Counted from the first letter of the stretch, positions 1 through 5,087 are shown. The stretch is DNA of 5,120 nucleotides from Bacillota bacterium (GCA_030668755.1 DAOVEW010000131.1:1-5120), one strand, 5' to 3'. Notes: generated from the sequence alone by a model not told the origin. Numbers and translations are program-made.

Positions 1-1995
1 GTTCACCGCCACATTGCGGATCCCCACCATACCCTCGATCCCCTTCAGCCCCTGCCCCGCGGCAGCCGCGAGGCTCTCCTCAGACGGCGCGAACCAGCAC
101 GCGCTCGTCTCCAGGCTCTGCGCCGGCAGTTCCAGGCGAGAGTACCCGACGTTCTCCTGCGTGTAGAACTTGATCTTCTTGAACCCCGTCGTCCGCCAAG
201 TGACAGTCGCCTCCCCGACCGTCAGATCTCCCCCGCCCCACTTCCTCTCCGCCTCCGCCTTCCCCGCGCGGATGCTCGAATCCAGAATCGCCTGCGTGTA
301 GTAGTCAACCTCCTGCCGCTCCACATAGGCCGCCCGCGCCTCCAGATCCAGATCGCGCACCAGATACGTGTCACCCTCATGCAGGTACACGCCCCCGGGG
401 TACACCGTCTCCGGCGCGCTGATCGAGTCCACCATCCCGATCACCCGGTTCCCCTCCGCCTTGTCCATGATTGTATACGTGTCGTCCGACTGCGTCCGCA
501 GCGCCACCTCGGCCGCCGGGTACTCCGTCGTAGCCCAGTACCACGCTTCGTCCACCCGCCTTAGCTGCCCCATGTCCTCCAAAATCTCCGTAATGGATAC
601 GGTCTGCTCCCCGAACAGCTCGCCGTCTCCCTCCCGCAGCGGCAGCTCGAACGCGGCGCACCGAAGATGCCCGGCCAGCAGATACGGATTCTCCGGCGCG
701 ATCACCGCGTGCTCCGGCGAGCGCCCGAACAGGTACTCCGGCCGCCGCATCAGATACTGGTCCAGCGGATTGTTGTACGCGACCAGCACCACCAGAGCCT
801 CCTCCCTCCCGCGGCCCGCCCGCCCCGCCTGCTGCCACGTCGAAGCTATCGTCCCGGGGTAGCTCACCAGAATGGAGGCGTCCAGACTCCCCACATCTAT
901 CCCCAGCTCCAGCGCGTTCGTGCTCGTCACCCCCAGCAGCTCCCCGCAGAACAGCCGCCGCTCGATCTCTCGCCGCTCCTCCGGCAGATACCCCGCCCGA
1001 TACGGACTCACCGCCTCCGACAGCGCCGGGTTCACCTTCGCAAGCGCCTCCGCCGCATACCGATACAGCAGTTCCGCCACCACCCGCGTGCGCGCAAACG
1101 CGATGGTCTGCACCCGCTTCCGAAGCAGCGCCACCAACAACCGATGCGCCTCTTCGTTCCCCGACTGCTGCTCCATGCGCGCGGGGTCCAGATACGGAGG
1201 ATTCCACAGCACGAACCGCTTCGGCCCGCGGGGCGCCCCGTCCCTGTCCACCAGCGCGTGCTCCTGCCCCGTCAGGCGCTCGGCCAGCTCCTTCGGGTTG
1301 GCGATCGTTGCCGAGCAGCACACATAAGTCGGCGAGCTCCCATAATGCCTGCAGATCCGGTTCAGGCGGCGCAGCACGTTCGCCACATTCGACCCGAACA
1401 CACCCCGGTAGCTGTGAATCTCGTCCACCACCACAAAATCGAGGTCCGCAAAAAAGCTCCCCCACCGGCTGTGGTACGGCAGAATCCCCTGGTGCAGCAT
1501 GTCCGGGTTAGTCAGGATCACGTTGGCCTCCCGGCGCAGCCTCCGCCGCGTCGTCACCGGCGTGTCCCCGTCATACGTCCCGCACCGCACCAGAGGCCCC
1601 AACTCAGGTGGATGCTCCGCCAGCCGCCGCAGCCCGCGGAGTTGATCCTGGGCAAGCGCCTTCGTCGGGAACAGATAGAAGGCCTTCGCCTCCGGCCTCC
1701 CCAGCAGCCGTTCCAGCACAGGCAGGTTATAGCAGAGCGTCTTCCCGCTGGCCGTGCCGGTCACCACGGTGGTGTGCTGCCCCCTGCGAAGGTGCGAAAT
1801 CGCCTCCGTCTGGTGCGAGTACAGCCGCCGGACACCGACATGCTCCAGCGCCTCCCGCACCTGCGGCGGCAAAGGCGGCGACAGCTCTGCGAACACCGGC
1901 TCGCGGGCGGGAATCTCCTCCACATGCACGATCTGCCCCGCGTAATCCGGAGCCGAGGCGATCTCTTCCAGGAACTGCGAGAAATCCGCGGCCAC
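1..1995 (-). CDS. MrfA/YprA-type DEAD/DEAH-box helicase with DUF1998 C-terminus (partial, 3' end off window)
   Basis: ATP-dependent superfamily 2 helicase of the family containing Bacillus subtilis MrfA (YprA), a 3'-5' DNA helicase that helps repair mitomycin C adducts; acts on cytoplasmic DNA. The frame stays open to base 1. Numbered from the GTG start, the motifs are: Q-like LYSHQTEAI (58-66), Walker A TGTASGKT (79-86), Ia PTKALAQD (110-117), Ib TNPDMLH (162-168), II DEIH (191-194), III SAT (228-230), IV IAFARTR (298-304), V TNALELGID (359-367) and VI QQAGRAGR (388-395). VYLHEGDTYLV (536-546) is typical of the accessory C-terminal part. About 665 residues are visible; MrfA has about 750, so the missing end should hold the DUF1998 four-cysteine zinc site. 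The frame is open upstream to a TGA at 2215-2217, so ATGs at 2214 and 2040 are alternative starts. GTG at 1993-1995 is preferred because a strong promoter overlaps the ATG at 2040 and an AGGG lies 5 bases before the GTG. No mrfB-like exonuclease gene lies upstream. Confidence 0.95.
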   Translation of the reverse strand, partial: MAADFSQFLEEIASAPDYAGQIVHVEEIPAREPVFAELSPPLPPQVREALEHVGVRRLYSHQTEAISHLRRGQHTTVVTGTASGKTLCYNLPVLERLLGRPEAKAFYLFPTKALAQDQLRGLRRLAEHPPELGPLVRCGTYDGDTPVTTRRRLRREANVILTNPDMLHQGILPYHSRWGSFFADLDFVVVDEIHSYRGVFGSNVANVLRRLNRICRHYGSSPTYVCCSATIANPKELAERLTGQEHALVDRDGAPRGPKRFVLWNPPYLDPARMEQQSGNEEAHRLLVALLRKRVQTIAFARTRVVAELLYRYAAEALAKVNPALSEAVSPYRAGYLPEERREIERRLFCGELLGVTSTNALELGIDVGSLDASILVSYPGTIASTWQQAGRAGRGREEALVVLVAYNNPLDQYLMRRPEYLFGRSPEHAVIAPENPYLLAGHLRCAAFELPLREGDGELFGEQTVSITEILEDMGQLRRVDEAWYWATTEYPAAEVALRTQSDDTYTIMDKAEGNRVIGMVDSISAPETVYPGGVYLHEGDTYLVRDLDLEARAAYVERQEVDYYTQAILDSSIRAGKAEAERKWGGGDLTVGEATVTWRTTGFKKIKFYTQENVGYSRLELPAQSLETSACWFAPSEESLAAAAGQGLKGIEGMVGIRNVAVN

Positions 1996-2000
1996 CTTAT

Positions 2001-2004
2001 CCCT
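2001..2004 (-). promoter_or_regulatory. Ribosome binding site deciding the helicase start (AGGG)
   Basis: AGGG on the minus strand, within GGCAGGGATAAG, ends 5 bases before the GTG at 1993-1995. It is a moderate Shine-Dalgarno match. The ATG at 2040 has no comparable purine-rich site just upstream (its preceding bases are GCTGGCCCAAAC), which favours the GTG. Confidence 0.5.
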
Positions 2005-2026
2005 GCCCTGACCCGAAGTGCCGAGG

Positions 2027-2054
2027 ATTATAGCACACATGTTTGGGCCAGCAA
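2027..2054 (-). promoter_or_regulatory. Extended -10 sigma-70-type promoter for the helicase gene
   Basis: On the minus strand a perfect TATAAT (2027-2032) is preceded by TGC (2033-2035), giving the extended -10 form TGnTATAAT. Sixteen bases upstream is a weak -35, TTGCTG (2049-2054), matching 3 of 6 bases of TTGACA. An extended -10 commonly makes up for a weak -35. Transcription would begin around 2020-2021, leaving a leader of about 25 bases before the GTG at 1995. It is the only consensus promoter I found in this GC-rich window, and it is sensibly placed. Confidence 0.7.
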
Positions 2055-2176
2055 AGCACCCAACGCCCACCTCATCCCGCCCCCTCCCGGTCGCACAGGC
2101 CTGCCCTGCTTGCCCGCCGCCCGTTCGCGCTCGCGGAGAGAACGCGGCTGTCTCCCGCCGTGGGGAGGGGGAAGAA

Positions 2177-2207
2177 TCGAGGGGGGAGGGTGTCCCTCCC
2201 CTCTCGA
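2177..2207. repeat. 14-bp hairpin with 3-base loop
   Basis: TCGAGGGGGGAGGG (2177-2190), loop TGT, then CCCTCCCCTCTCGA (2194-2207). All 14 positions pair if one G-T wobble (2182/2202) is allowed. There is no T tract on either side, so an ordinary rho-independent terminator is not supported. It could still act as a transcript-end structure for the epimerase gene, whose stop lies about 320 bases upstream on the minus strand. Confidence 0.65.
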
Positions 2208-2242
2208 AGCGCATTCACCCTATCGCCTCGCAACCACGAGTA

Positions 2243-2266
2243 GGGCTAGCGTTCCCACGCCAGCCC
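2243..2266. repeat. Imperfect hairpin GGGCT-A-GCGT..ACGC-C-AGCCC
   Basis: GGGCT (2243-2247) pairs with AGCCC (2262-2266), and GCGT (2249-2252) with ACGC (2257-2260), around a TCCC loop and one A/C mismatch. It directly abuts the next hairpin at 2267, so the two are probably modules of one interspersed repeat mosaic. Confidence 0.5.
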
Positions 2267-2283
2267 AGGCGCCGAAGGCGCCT
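2267..2283. repeat. Perfect 7-bp hairpin AGGCGCC-GAA-GGCGCCT
   Basis: Perfect inverted repeat of 7 bases with a 3-base GAA loop, starting at the base after the preceding hairpin. Likely a small mobile or interspersed hairpin module; no function can be read from it. Confidence 0.55.
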
Positions 2284-2326
2284 CACCGTAGGCCGGGGAC
2301 ACCAATCCCTCCTGGCCGTACCCGTG

Positions 2327-2349
2327 GGGCAGGAGCTAGTCTCCTGCCC
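2327..2349 (+). repeat. Palindromic repeat PR, copy 1 (GGGCAGGAG-CTAGT-CTCCTGCCC)
   Basis: Perfect 9-bp arms GGGCAGGAG (2327-2335) and CTCCTGCCC (2341-2349) around loop CTAGT. The same arms and a loop of form CNNGT recur at 3430-3452 and 4862-4884, all in the same orientation as judged from the asymmetric loop. This copy lies 177 bases beyond the epimerase stop codon. Confidence 0.8.
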
Positions 2350-2400
2350 GGTCCGTTCTCCTCTTCGGGTAGCCCAACGAGCCAAGGCGGCTTGCTTGTC

Positions 2401-2418
2401 CTGAGCGCAGCCGAAGGG
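2401..2418 (+). repeat. CTGAGCG-type interspersed module, copy 1
   Basis: CTGAGCGCAGCCGAAGGG, preceded by TGTC, resembles the short CTGAGCGNAG(T/C)CGAAGG modules seen scattered through spacers of several environmental bacterial phyla (recollection, not a search). A shorter relative, CTGAGCGAAGTG, occurs at 4971-4982, also preceded by TGTCATT. Function unknown. Confidence 0.45.
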
Positions 2419-2458
2419 CCTCCTGCCCCCGTAGCGCGGCCATGCTGCCTCCTGGTGG

Positions 2459-2477
2459 CACAGGTTTTCAACCTGTG
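2459..2477. repeat. Perfect 8-bp hairpin CACAGGTT-TTC-AACCTGTG
   Basis: Perfect 8-base inverted repeat with a TTC loop, followed after one base by another hairpin (2479-2495). The CAGG..CCTG type recurs at 5072-5087 and 5109-5120 with different loops, suggesting one family of GGCACAGG/CAGGCT hairpin modules. Confidence 0.6.
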
Positions 2478-2478
2478 A

Positions 2479-2495
2479 AGGCGGCACAGCCGCCT
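2479..2495. repeat. Perfect 7-bp hairpin AGGCGGC-ACA-GCCGCCT
   Basis: Perfect 7-base inverted repeat with an ACA loop, centred about 40 bases beyond the epimerase stop on the minus strand. It is the nearest strong hairpin to that stop and might help end transcription or protect the 3' end, but there is no T run after it. Confidence 0.5.
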
Positions 2496-2525
2496 CCTGT
2501 ACCGCGGCCACACCGATCCCCGCCC

Positions 2526-3377
2526 CTACATCGCCAATATCTTATCCATCGCCAGCGACGTATTCGCCACCCGCGTCTCCGGCGCGTGGTTGTAGCACGG
2601 AATCATCTCCGCGATCAGGAAATCGTCGTACCCGACCTCCCTGAACGCCTTCATCACCTCCGGCCAGTCCACATCCCCCTCCAGCAGATCCACGAACCCA
2701 TCGAGCGTCCCCACATTCCGCCGGAAGTCCTTCACATGCACCTTCTTGATCCGCTTGCCCAGAATCCGAATCCACTGGTCCGGCATGCCGAACTGCATGA
2801 TGTTCCCCACATCGAAGAACCACCCCAGGTACTCGCTCCCGATCTTGTCTATGAAGTCCCGCGCCTCCAGCGGGCTCAGGAACATCTTGTTCCAGACGTT
2901 CTCGATCCCGATGGCCACCTTGTTCTTCTCAGCCACCGGCGCCAGCTCTTTCATCGCCTCCTCGACGCGCCCCATCGCCACGTCGTACGGGACCACCTCC
3001 ATCGCGGGGTTGAAGAACACCTCCACCGCCCCGGGCACCACCAGAATCCCCGTCGCCCCGAGCTGGTTCGCCACCTGCAGGCACTTCCTCACGACCTGCT
3101 TGCCCTTATCCCGCTTCGAAGGGTCGCTCGACGTAAGCGGGAACTCCCACAGCGCCCCGCTCGTCACCGAAGCCGCCTGAAGCCCCGCGCCCTCTAGCGT
3201 CTTCCCGATCTTCGCAACATCCGACTCGCTGATATCCAGGTTCAGCGGCCCATCCGGGAACAGGCAGACCTCTATCCCCTCGTACCCCAGCTCCTTCGCC
3301 TCTTTCGCCGCCTCCGCAAAGTCCTTCTTCCCATCGAGTCCACCGGGGAATGACCAGTAGTTGATGCCTTTCTTCAC
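2526..3377 (-). CDS. Sugar phosphate isomerase/epimerase (xylose isomerase-like TIM barrel)
   Basis: A 283-residue protein of the AP endonuclease family 2 / xylose isomerase-like TIM-barrel superfamily. Members use a divalent metal to isomerise or epimerise ketoses or sugar phosphates in the cytoplasm; the substrate cannot be read from sequence. The four expected metal ligands are visible: E159 in GIEN, D189 in FFDVGN, H214 in VHVKDF and E257 in LIAEM. E36 in GYEGIEV and the opening KKGINYWSF are also typical. The length is normal for the family. Start: GTG at 3375-3377, with a perfect AGGAGG 7 bases upstream. Longer in-frame starts up to 3590 would run into the divergent methyltransferase gene and add unrelated residues. 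No signal peptide or membrane segment is visible. Relatives include UlaE/SgbU-like L-xylulose-5-phosphate epimerases and tagatose/psicose 3-epimerases. No sugar kinase or transporter lies nearby to narrow this. The TAG stop lies within a TAGGGGCGGGG repeat-like module. Confidence 0.93.
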   Translation of the reverse strand: MKKGINYWSFPGGLDGKKDFAEAAKEAKELGYEGIEVCLFPDGPLNLDISESDVAKIGKTLEGAGLQAASVTSGALWEFPLTSSDPSKRDKGKQVVRKCLQVANQLGATGILVVPGAVEVFFNPAMEVVPYDVAMGRVEEAMKELAPVAEKNKVAIGIENVWNKMFLSPLEARDFIDKIGSEYLGWFFDVGNIMQFGMPDQWIRILGKRIKKVHVKDFRRNVGTLDGFVDLLEGDVDWPEVMKAFREVGYDDFLIAEMIPCYNHAPETRVANTSLAMDKILAM

Positions 3378-3384
3378 GACTCGA

Positions 3385-3390
3385 CCTCCT
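3385..3390 (-). promoter_or_regulatory. Perfect Shine-Dalgarno AGGAGG for the epimerase
   Basis: AGGAGG on the minus strand, separated by 7 bases (TCGAGTC) from the GTG at 3375-3377. It is by far the best ribosome binding site in the window and fixes the GTG start. The in-frame ATG at 3391-3393 lies upstream of the site and cannot use it. Confidence 0.85.
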
Positions 3391-3429
3391 CTCATCGTTG
3401 ATCGCGCTGCTTCTAGTTCGTAGTTCGTA

Positions 3430-3452
3430 GGGTGGGAGCGCGTCTCCTGCCC
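3430..3452 (+). repeat. Palindromic repeat PR, copy 2 (diverged left arm)
   Basis: GGGTGGGAG (3430-3438), loop CGCGT, CTCCTGCCC (3444-3452). The right arm is identical to the other copies. The left arm differs at two positions (C to T, A to G), and both changes keep G-T wobble pairs, so the RNA stem would survive in transcripts carrying the + strand sequence. It is immediately preceded by the TAGTTCG tandem and lies 51 bases before the methyltransferase ATG. Confidence 0.75.
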
Positions 3453-3503
3453 CCGGGCCCACGCGCGAAGGTTCTCTCTCCACCGGGACCGAAGAAAAAT
3501 GCA

Positions 3504-4892
3504 ATGCCAGAACCATCTCTGACGGTCGGCGACCGCATCGCTCTCCACCTCGACTCCCTCGCCGCCGGCGGCGAGGCCGTCGGGCGCCACGAGGGCATGG
3601 CCGTCTTCGCCCTCTGGGGCTGCCCGGGCGACGACGCAGAGGTCGAGATCACTCAGGTCTCCCCCCGCTTCGCGCGAGGCATCGTCCGCTCGGTCGTCTC
3701 ACCCTCTCCGGACCGCGTCGATCCCCCGTGCCCCCACTTCGCCGACTGCGGCGGCTGCCAGCTCCAGCACATCGCCTATCCCGCCCAGCTCCGCCACAAG
3801 ACCGCCCTCGTCCGCGATGCCCTCACCCGCATCGGCGGGCTGCCCGATGTCGAGGTCGCCGACACCTGGGGCATGGATGACCCCTGGCGCTACCGGAATC
3901 GCGCCCAGTATCACGCACACCTCGCCGAGTCGGGCGACGTGACGCTCGGCTTCGTCCGCCACCGCAGCCACCAGGTCGTGCCCCTCGCCGAGTGCCGCCT
4001 CCAGCACCCGCTCTCCGAGCAAGTGCGCGCGGCCCTGCTGCAAGCAATGCCGCGCCTGGCCCAGACCCCCGCGGAGCGCGCCGCTCTCCTGGAGGTCGAA
4101 ACCTTCGTCTCCTTCTCCGCCGGCCGCGCACTTGCAACTCTCGTCTGCGACAGCCGCCCACCTTTCCTCCAATCGGCAGCGGCGGCCCTCATGGACCACG
4201 TGCCCGACCTTGCCGGCGTCCTCGCCGCCCGCAAGCGCGGCCGCGGCTCGCTCCACCGGTCGCCATCCGAAGTGCTCAGCGGAGAGTCCCGCCTCGTCGA
4301 GAAGCTGGGCGGCGCGGGCTACCGAGTCTCGGCCGACTCCTTCTTCCAGGTCAACCCAACCCAGACCGAGCGCGCCATCCAGCTCGTGCAGGAGTGGGCC
4401 CAAGTGCAGAGGCGAGACACCGTGCTCGACCTCTACAGCGGCGTCGGCACCTTCCTGCTTCCGCTCGCCGGGAGCGCTCGTCGCGCCATTGGCATCGAAT
4501 CCCAGGAGCCGGCCGCCGCCGACGCAAGGGCCAACCTGCGCCGCTGGCGGCTCAGCAACGTCGAGATCCATCAGCGGAAGGTCGAGCGCATGCTGCCCCG
4601 CCTCATCGAGCGCGGCGACCCGGTGGAGATCGTCGTCATGGACCCGCCCCGCAAGGGCTGCGGCCCCATCGTCTGCGCGCTCGTCGCCAAGCTCCGGCCC
4701 CGCCGCATCCTGCTCATCTCCTGCAACCCCGCCACCCTCGCCCGCGACCTCAAAGACCTCGCCAAGCACGGCTGCACCTGCCGCCGCATCCAGCCAATAG
4801 ACGTGTTCCCCCACACCTGGCACACCGAGACCATCGCCCTCTGCGACACAGGTATTCGGTTGGGCAGGAGCGTGTCTCCTGCCCTGCTGTAG
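3504..4892 (+). CDS. rlmD: 23S rRNA (uracil-5-)-methyltransferase, RlmD/RumA family
   Basis: A 462-residue SAM-dependent enzyme that methylates C5 of a uracil in 23S rRNA (U1939 for E. coli RlmD); acts in the cytoplasm on ribosomal RNA. Domains in order: TRAM RNA-binding domain (about 5-65); 4Fe-4S cysteines C76, C82 and C85 (C-x5-C-x2-C) plus C164; RNA-facing central domain; FFQVNP (280-285); SAM motif DLYSGVGTF (309-317); DPPRKG (380-385); catalytic Cys407 in SCNPATLARDL; and the general base Glu442 in HTETIALC. All key residues are intact. Start: ATG at 3504, just before the TRAM domain; a weak purine stretch GAAGAAAAA precedes it. A GTG at 3432 in the same frame would translate the palindromic repeat and is less likely. 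Oddity: family members usually end a few residues after the H-x-E-T-x-ALL motif, but here about 14 more residues follow, encoded largely by repeat copy 3. RlmD, RlmC and RlmCD specificities are hard to separate by eye, so the symbol is provisional. Confidence 0.93.
   Translation: MPEPSLTVGDRIALHLDSLAAGGEAVGRHEGMAVFALWGCPGDDAEVEITQVSPRFARGIVRSVVSPSPDRVDPPCPHFADCGGCQLQHIAYPAQLRHKTALVRDALTRIGGLPDVEVADTWGMDDPWRYRNRAQYHAHLAESGDVTLGFVRHRSHQVVPLAECRLQHPLSEQVRAALLQAMPRLAQTPAERAALLEVETFVSFSAGRALATLVCDSRPPFLQSAAAALMDHVPDLAGVLAARKRGRGSLHRSPSEVLSGESRLVEKLGGAGYRVSADSFFQVNPTQTERAIQLVQEWAQVQRRDTVLDLYSGVGTFLLPLAGSARRAIGIESQEPAAADARANLRRWRLSNVEIHQRKVERMLPRLIERGDPVEIVVMDPPRKGCGPIVCALVAKLRPRRILLISCNPATLARDLKDLAKHGCTCRRIQPIDVFPHTWHTETIALCDTGIRLGRSVSPALL
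4862..4884 (+). repeat. Palindromic repeat PR, copy 3, inside the rlmD 3' end
   Basis: Perfect arms GGGCAGGAG (4862-4870) and CTCCTGCCC (4876-4884) around loop CGTGT. The element lies within the reading frame of the methyltransferase and is translated as most of LGRSVSPALL; the stop follows 5 bases later. The arms match copy 1 exactly. Confidence 0.8.
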
Positions 4893-4916
4893 GGCCGCCA
4901 TGCGCAGCATCGCCGC

Positions 4917-4930
4917 CGGCCCTTGGGCCG
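4917..4930 (+). repeat. Hairpin CGGCCC-TT-GGGCCG after rlmD
   Basis: Perfect 6-base inverted repeat with a 2-base centre (or 5 bp with a 4-base loop), 24 bases after the methyltransferase stop and followed by TTCTGT. It is a possible weak transcript-end hairpin for rlmD, but there is no real T tract, so I do not call it a terminator. Confidence 0.35.
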
Positions 4931-4938
4931 TTCTGTAG

Positions 4939-4960
4939 GGCGGGGTCTCTGTGCCCCGCC
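4939..4960 (+). repeat. Hairpin GGCGGGG-N8-CCCCGCC with TAGGG lead
   Basis: Perfect 7-base arms, GGCGGGG (4939-4945) and CCCCGCC (4954-4960), around TCTCTGTG. The upstream GTAG gives GTAGGGCGGGG, closely matching the minus-strand sequence that starts at the epimerase stop codon (GTAGGGGCGGGG). It is probably a member of the same interspersed family. Confidence 0.55.
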
Positions 4961-4970
4961 AAGTGTCATT

Positions 4971-4994
4971 CTGAGCGAAGTGGCTAGTGCTCAG
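4971..4994 (+). repeat. CTGAGCG-type module, copy 2, with CTGAGC/GCTCAG inverted ends
   Basis: CTGAGCGAAGTG (4971-4982) is related to the module at 2401-2418. CTGAGC (4971-4976) and GCTCAG (4989-4994) are perfect 6-base inverted repeats flanking 12 bases. The preceding TGTCATT also resembles the TGTC ahead of copy 1. Confidence 0.4.
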
Positions 4995-5015
4995 TAAAGC
5001 AAAAGATGAACTCAC

Positions 5016-5039
5016 CGCAAAGGCGCAAAGGACGCAAAG
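5016..5039 (+). repeat. CGCAAAG triple direct repeat
   Basis: CGCAAAG occurs at 5016-5022, 5024-5030 and 5033-5039, with periods of 8 and 9 bases, in an A-rich context. Similar CGCAAAG-G strings occur as interspersed repeats in other environmental genomes (recollection). It is too short and too irregular to be a CRISPR array. Confidence 0.6.
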
Positions 5040-5053
5040 AAAACTTATTCTGT

Positions 5054-5066
5054 CCGCCTGCGGCGG
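5054..5066. repeat. Hairpin CCGCC-TGC-GGCGG
   Basis: Perfect 5-base inverted repeat with a TGC loop, immediately before the CAGGCT hairpins. The related GCGGCGGGCACGCC occurs at 5093-5106, so the module may be duplicated around the hairpin at 5072-5087. Confidence 0.35.
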
Positions 5067-5071
5067 GTAGC

Positions 5072-5087
5072 GCAGGCTTTAGCCTGC
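5072..5087. repeat. Hairpin GCAGGCT-TT-AGCCTGC
   Basis: Perfect 7-base inverted repeat with a 2-base centre. It resembles the element at 5109-5120 (AGGCT-GA-AGCCT) and, more loosely, the one at 2459-2477, pointing to a CAGGCT/AGCCTG hairpin family. Confidence 0.55.

Larger units (their letters stand above)
2041..2525. other. Repeat-rich spacer without a credible gene
   Basis: This 485-base stretch lies between the 3' end of the epimerase gene and the promoter of the helicase gene, both on the minus strand. Reading frames across it, such as the one beginning at 2018 on the plus strand, are low-complexity Pro/Arg/Ser-rich and look like GC-bias artefacts. What it holds is a chain of short perfect or near-perfect hairpins (2177-2207, 2243-2266, 2267-2283, 2327-2349, 2459-2477, 2479-2495), a CTGAGCG module at 2401-2418, and a diverged direct repeat containing CCTCCTG and CGCGGCCA (2420-2442 and 2493-2511). 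Confidence 0.75.
3378..3503. other. Divergent spacer between epimerase and methyltransferase genes
   Basis: These 126 bases must hold the start signals of both divergent genes. They contain the epimerase Shine-Dalgarno, a tandem TAGTTCG-TAGTTCG-TAGGG (3414-3432), and palindromic repeat copy 2. I found no convincing -10/-35 pair for either gene. TTGATC at 3398-3403 is a fair plus-strand -35, but the bases 17 further on (TAGTTC) are a poor -10. Confidence 0.55.

Noticed and set aside
377..1465. 362-codon minus-strand frame overlapping the helicase
   Set aside because: It is another frame of the same strand as the helicase, Gly/Ala/Arg-rich, with none of the helicase motifs.
667..2478. 603-codon open frame on the plus strand
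   Set aside because: It lies antisense to the helicase, whose frame shows all helicase motifs in order. The antisense product is Arg/Pro/Leu/His-rich low complexity, typical of a GC-rich shadow frame.
3398..3426. Plus-strand promoter TTGATC-N17-TAGTTC for rlmD
   Set aside because: The -35 matches 4 of 6 bases but the -10 only 2 of 6, which is not enough to support a call.
3432..3503. GTG at 3432 as the methyltransferase start
   Set aside because: It would translate palindrome copy 2 ahead of the TRAM domain, and it has no ribosome binding site. The ATG at 3504 gives a normal N-terminus.
3378..3590. Longer start for the epimerase
   Set aside because: It would overlap the divergent methyltransferase coding region and add residues unlike the family. 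The perfect AGGAGG directs the GTG at 3377.
4862..4884. Rho-independent terminator of rlmD
   Set aside because: The stem is good, but it lies before the stop codon and is followed by TGCTGTAGGG rather than a T run. The same element occurs upstream of a gene at 3430-3452.
3699..5015. 438-codon open frame on the minus strand
   Set aside because: It is antisense to the methyltransferase, which has every catalytic and iron-sulfur residue. The product is Gly/Ala/Val/Glu-rich with no recognisable domain.
5016..5039. CRISPR array
   Set aside because: The repeated unit is only 7 bases with 1-2 base gaps, with no spacers of 25-40 bases and no cas genes.
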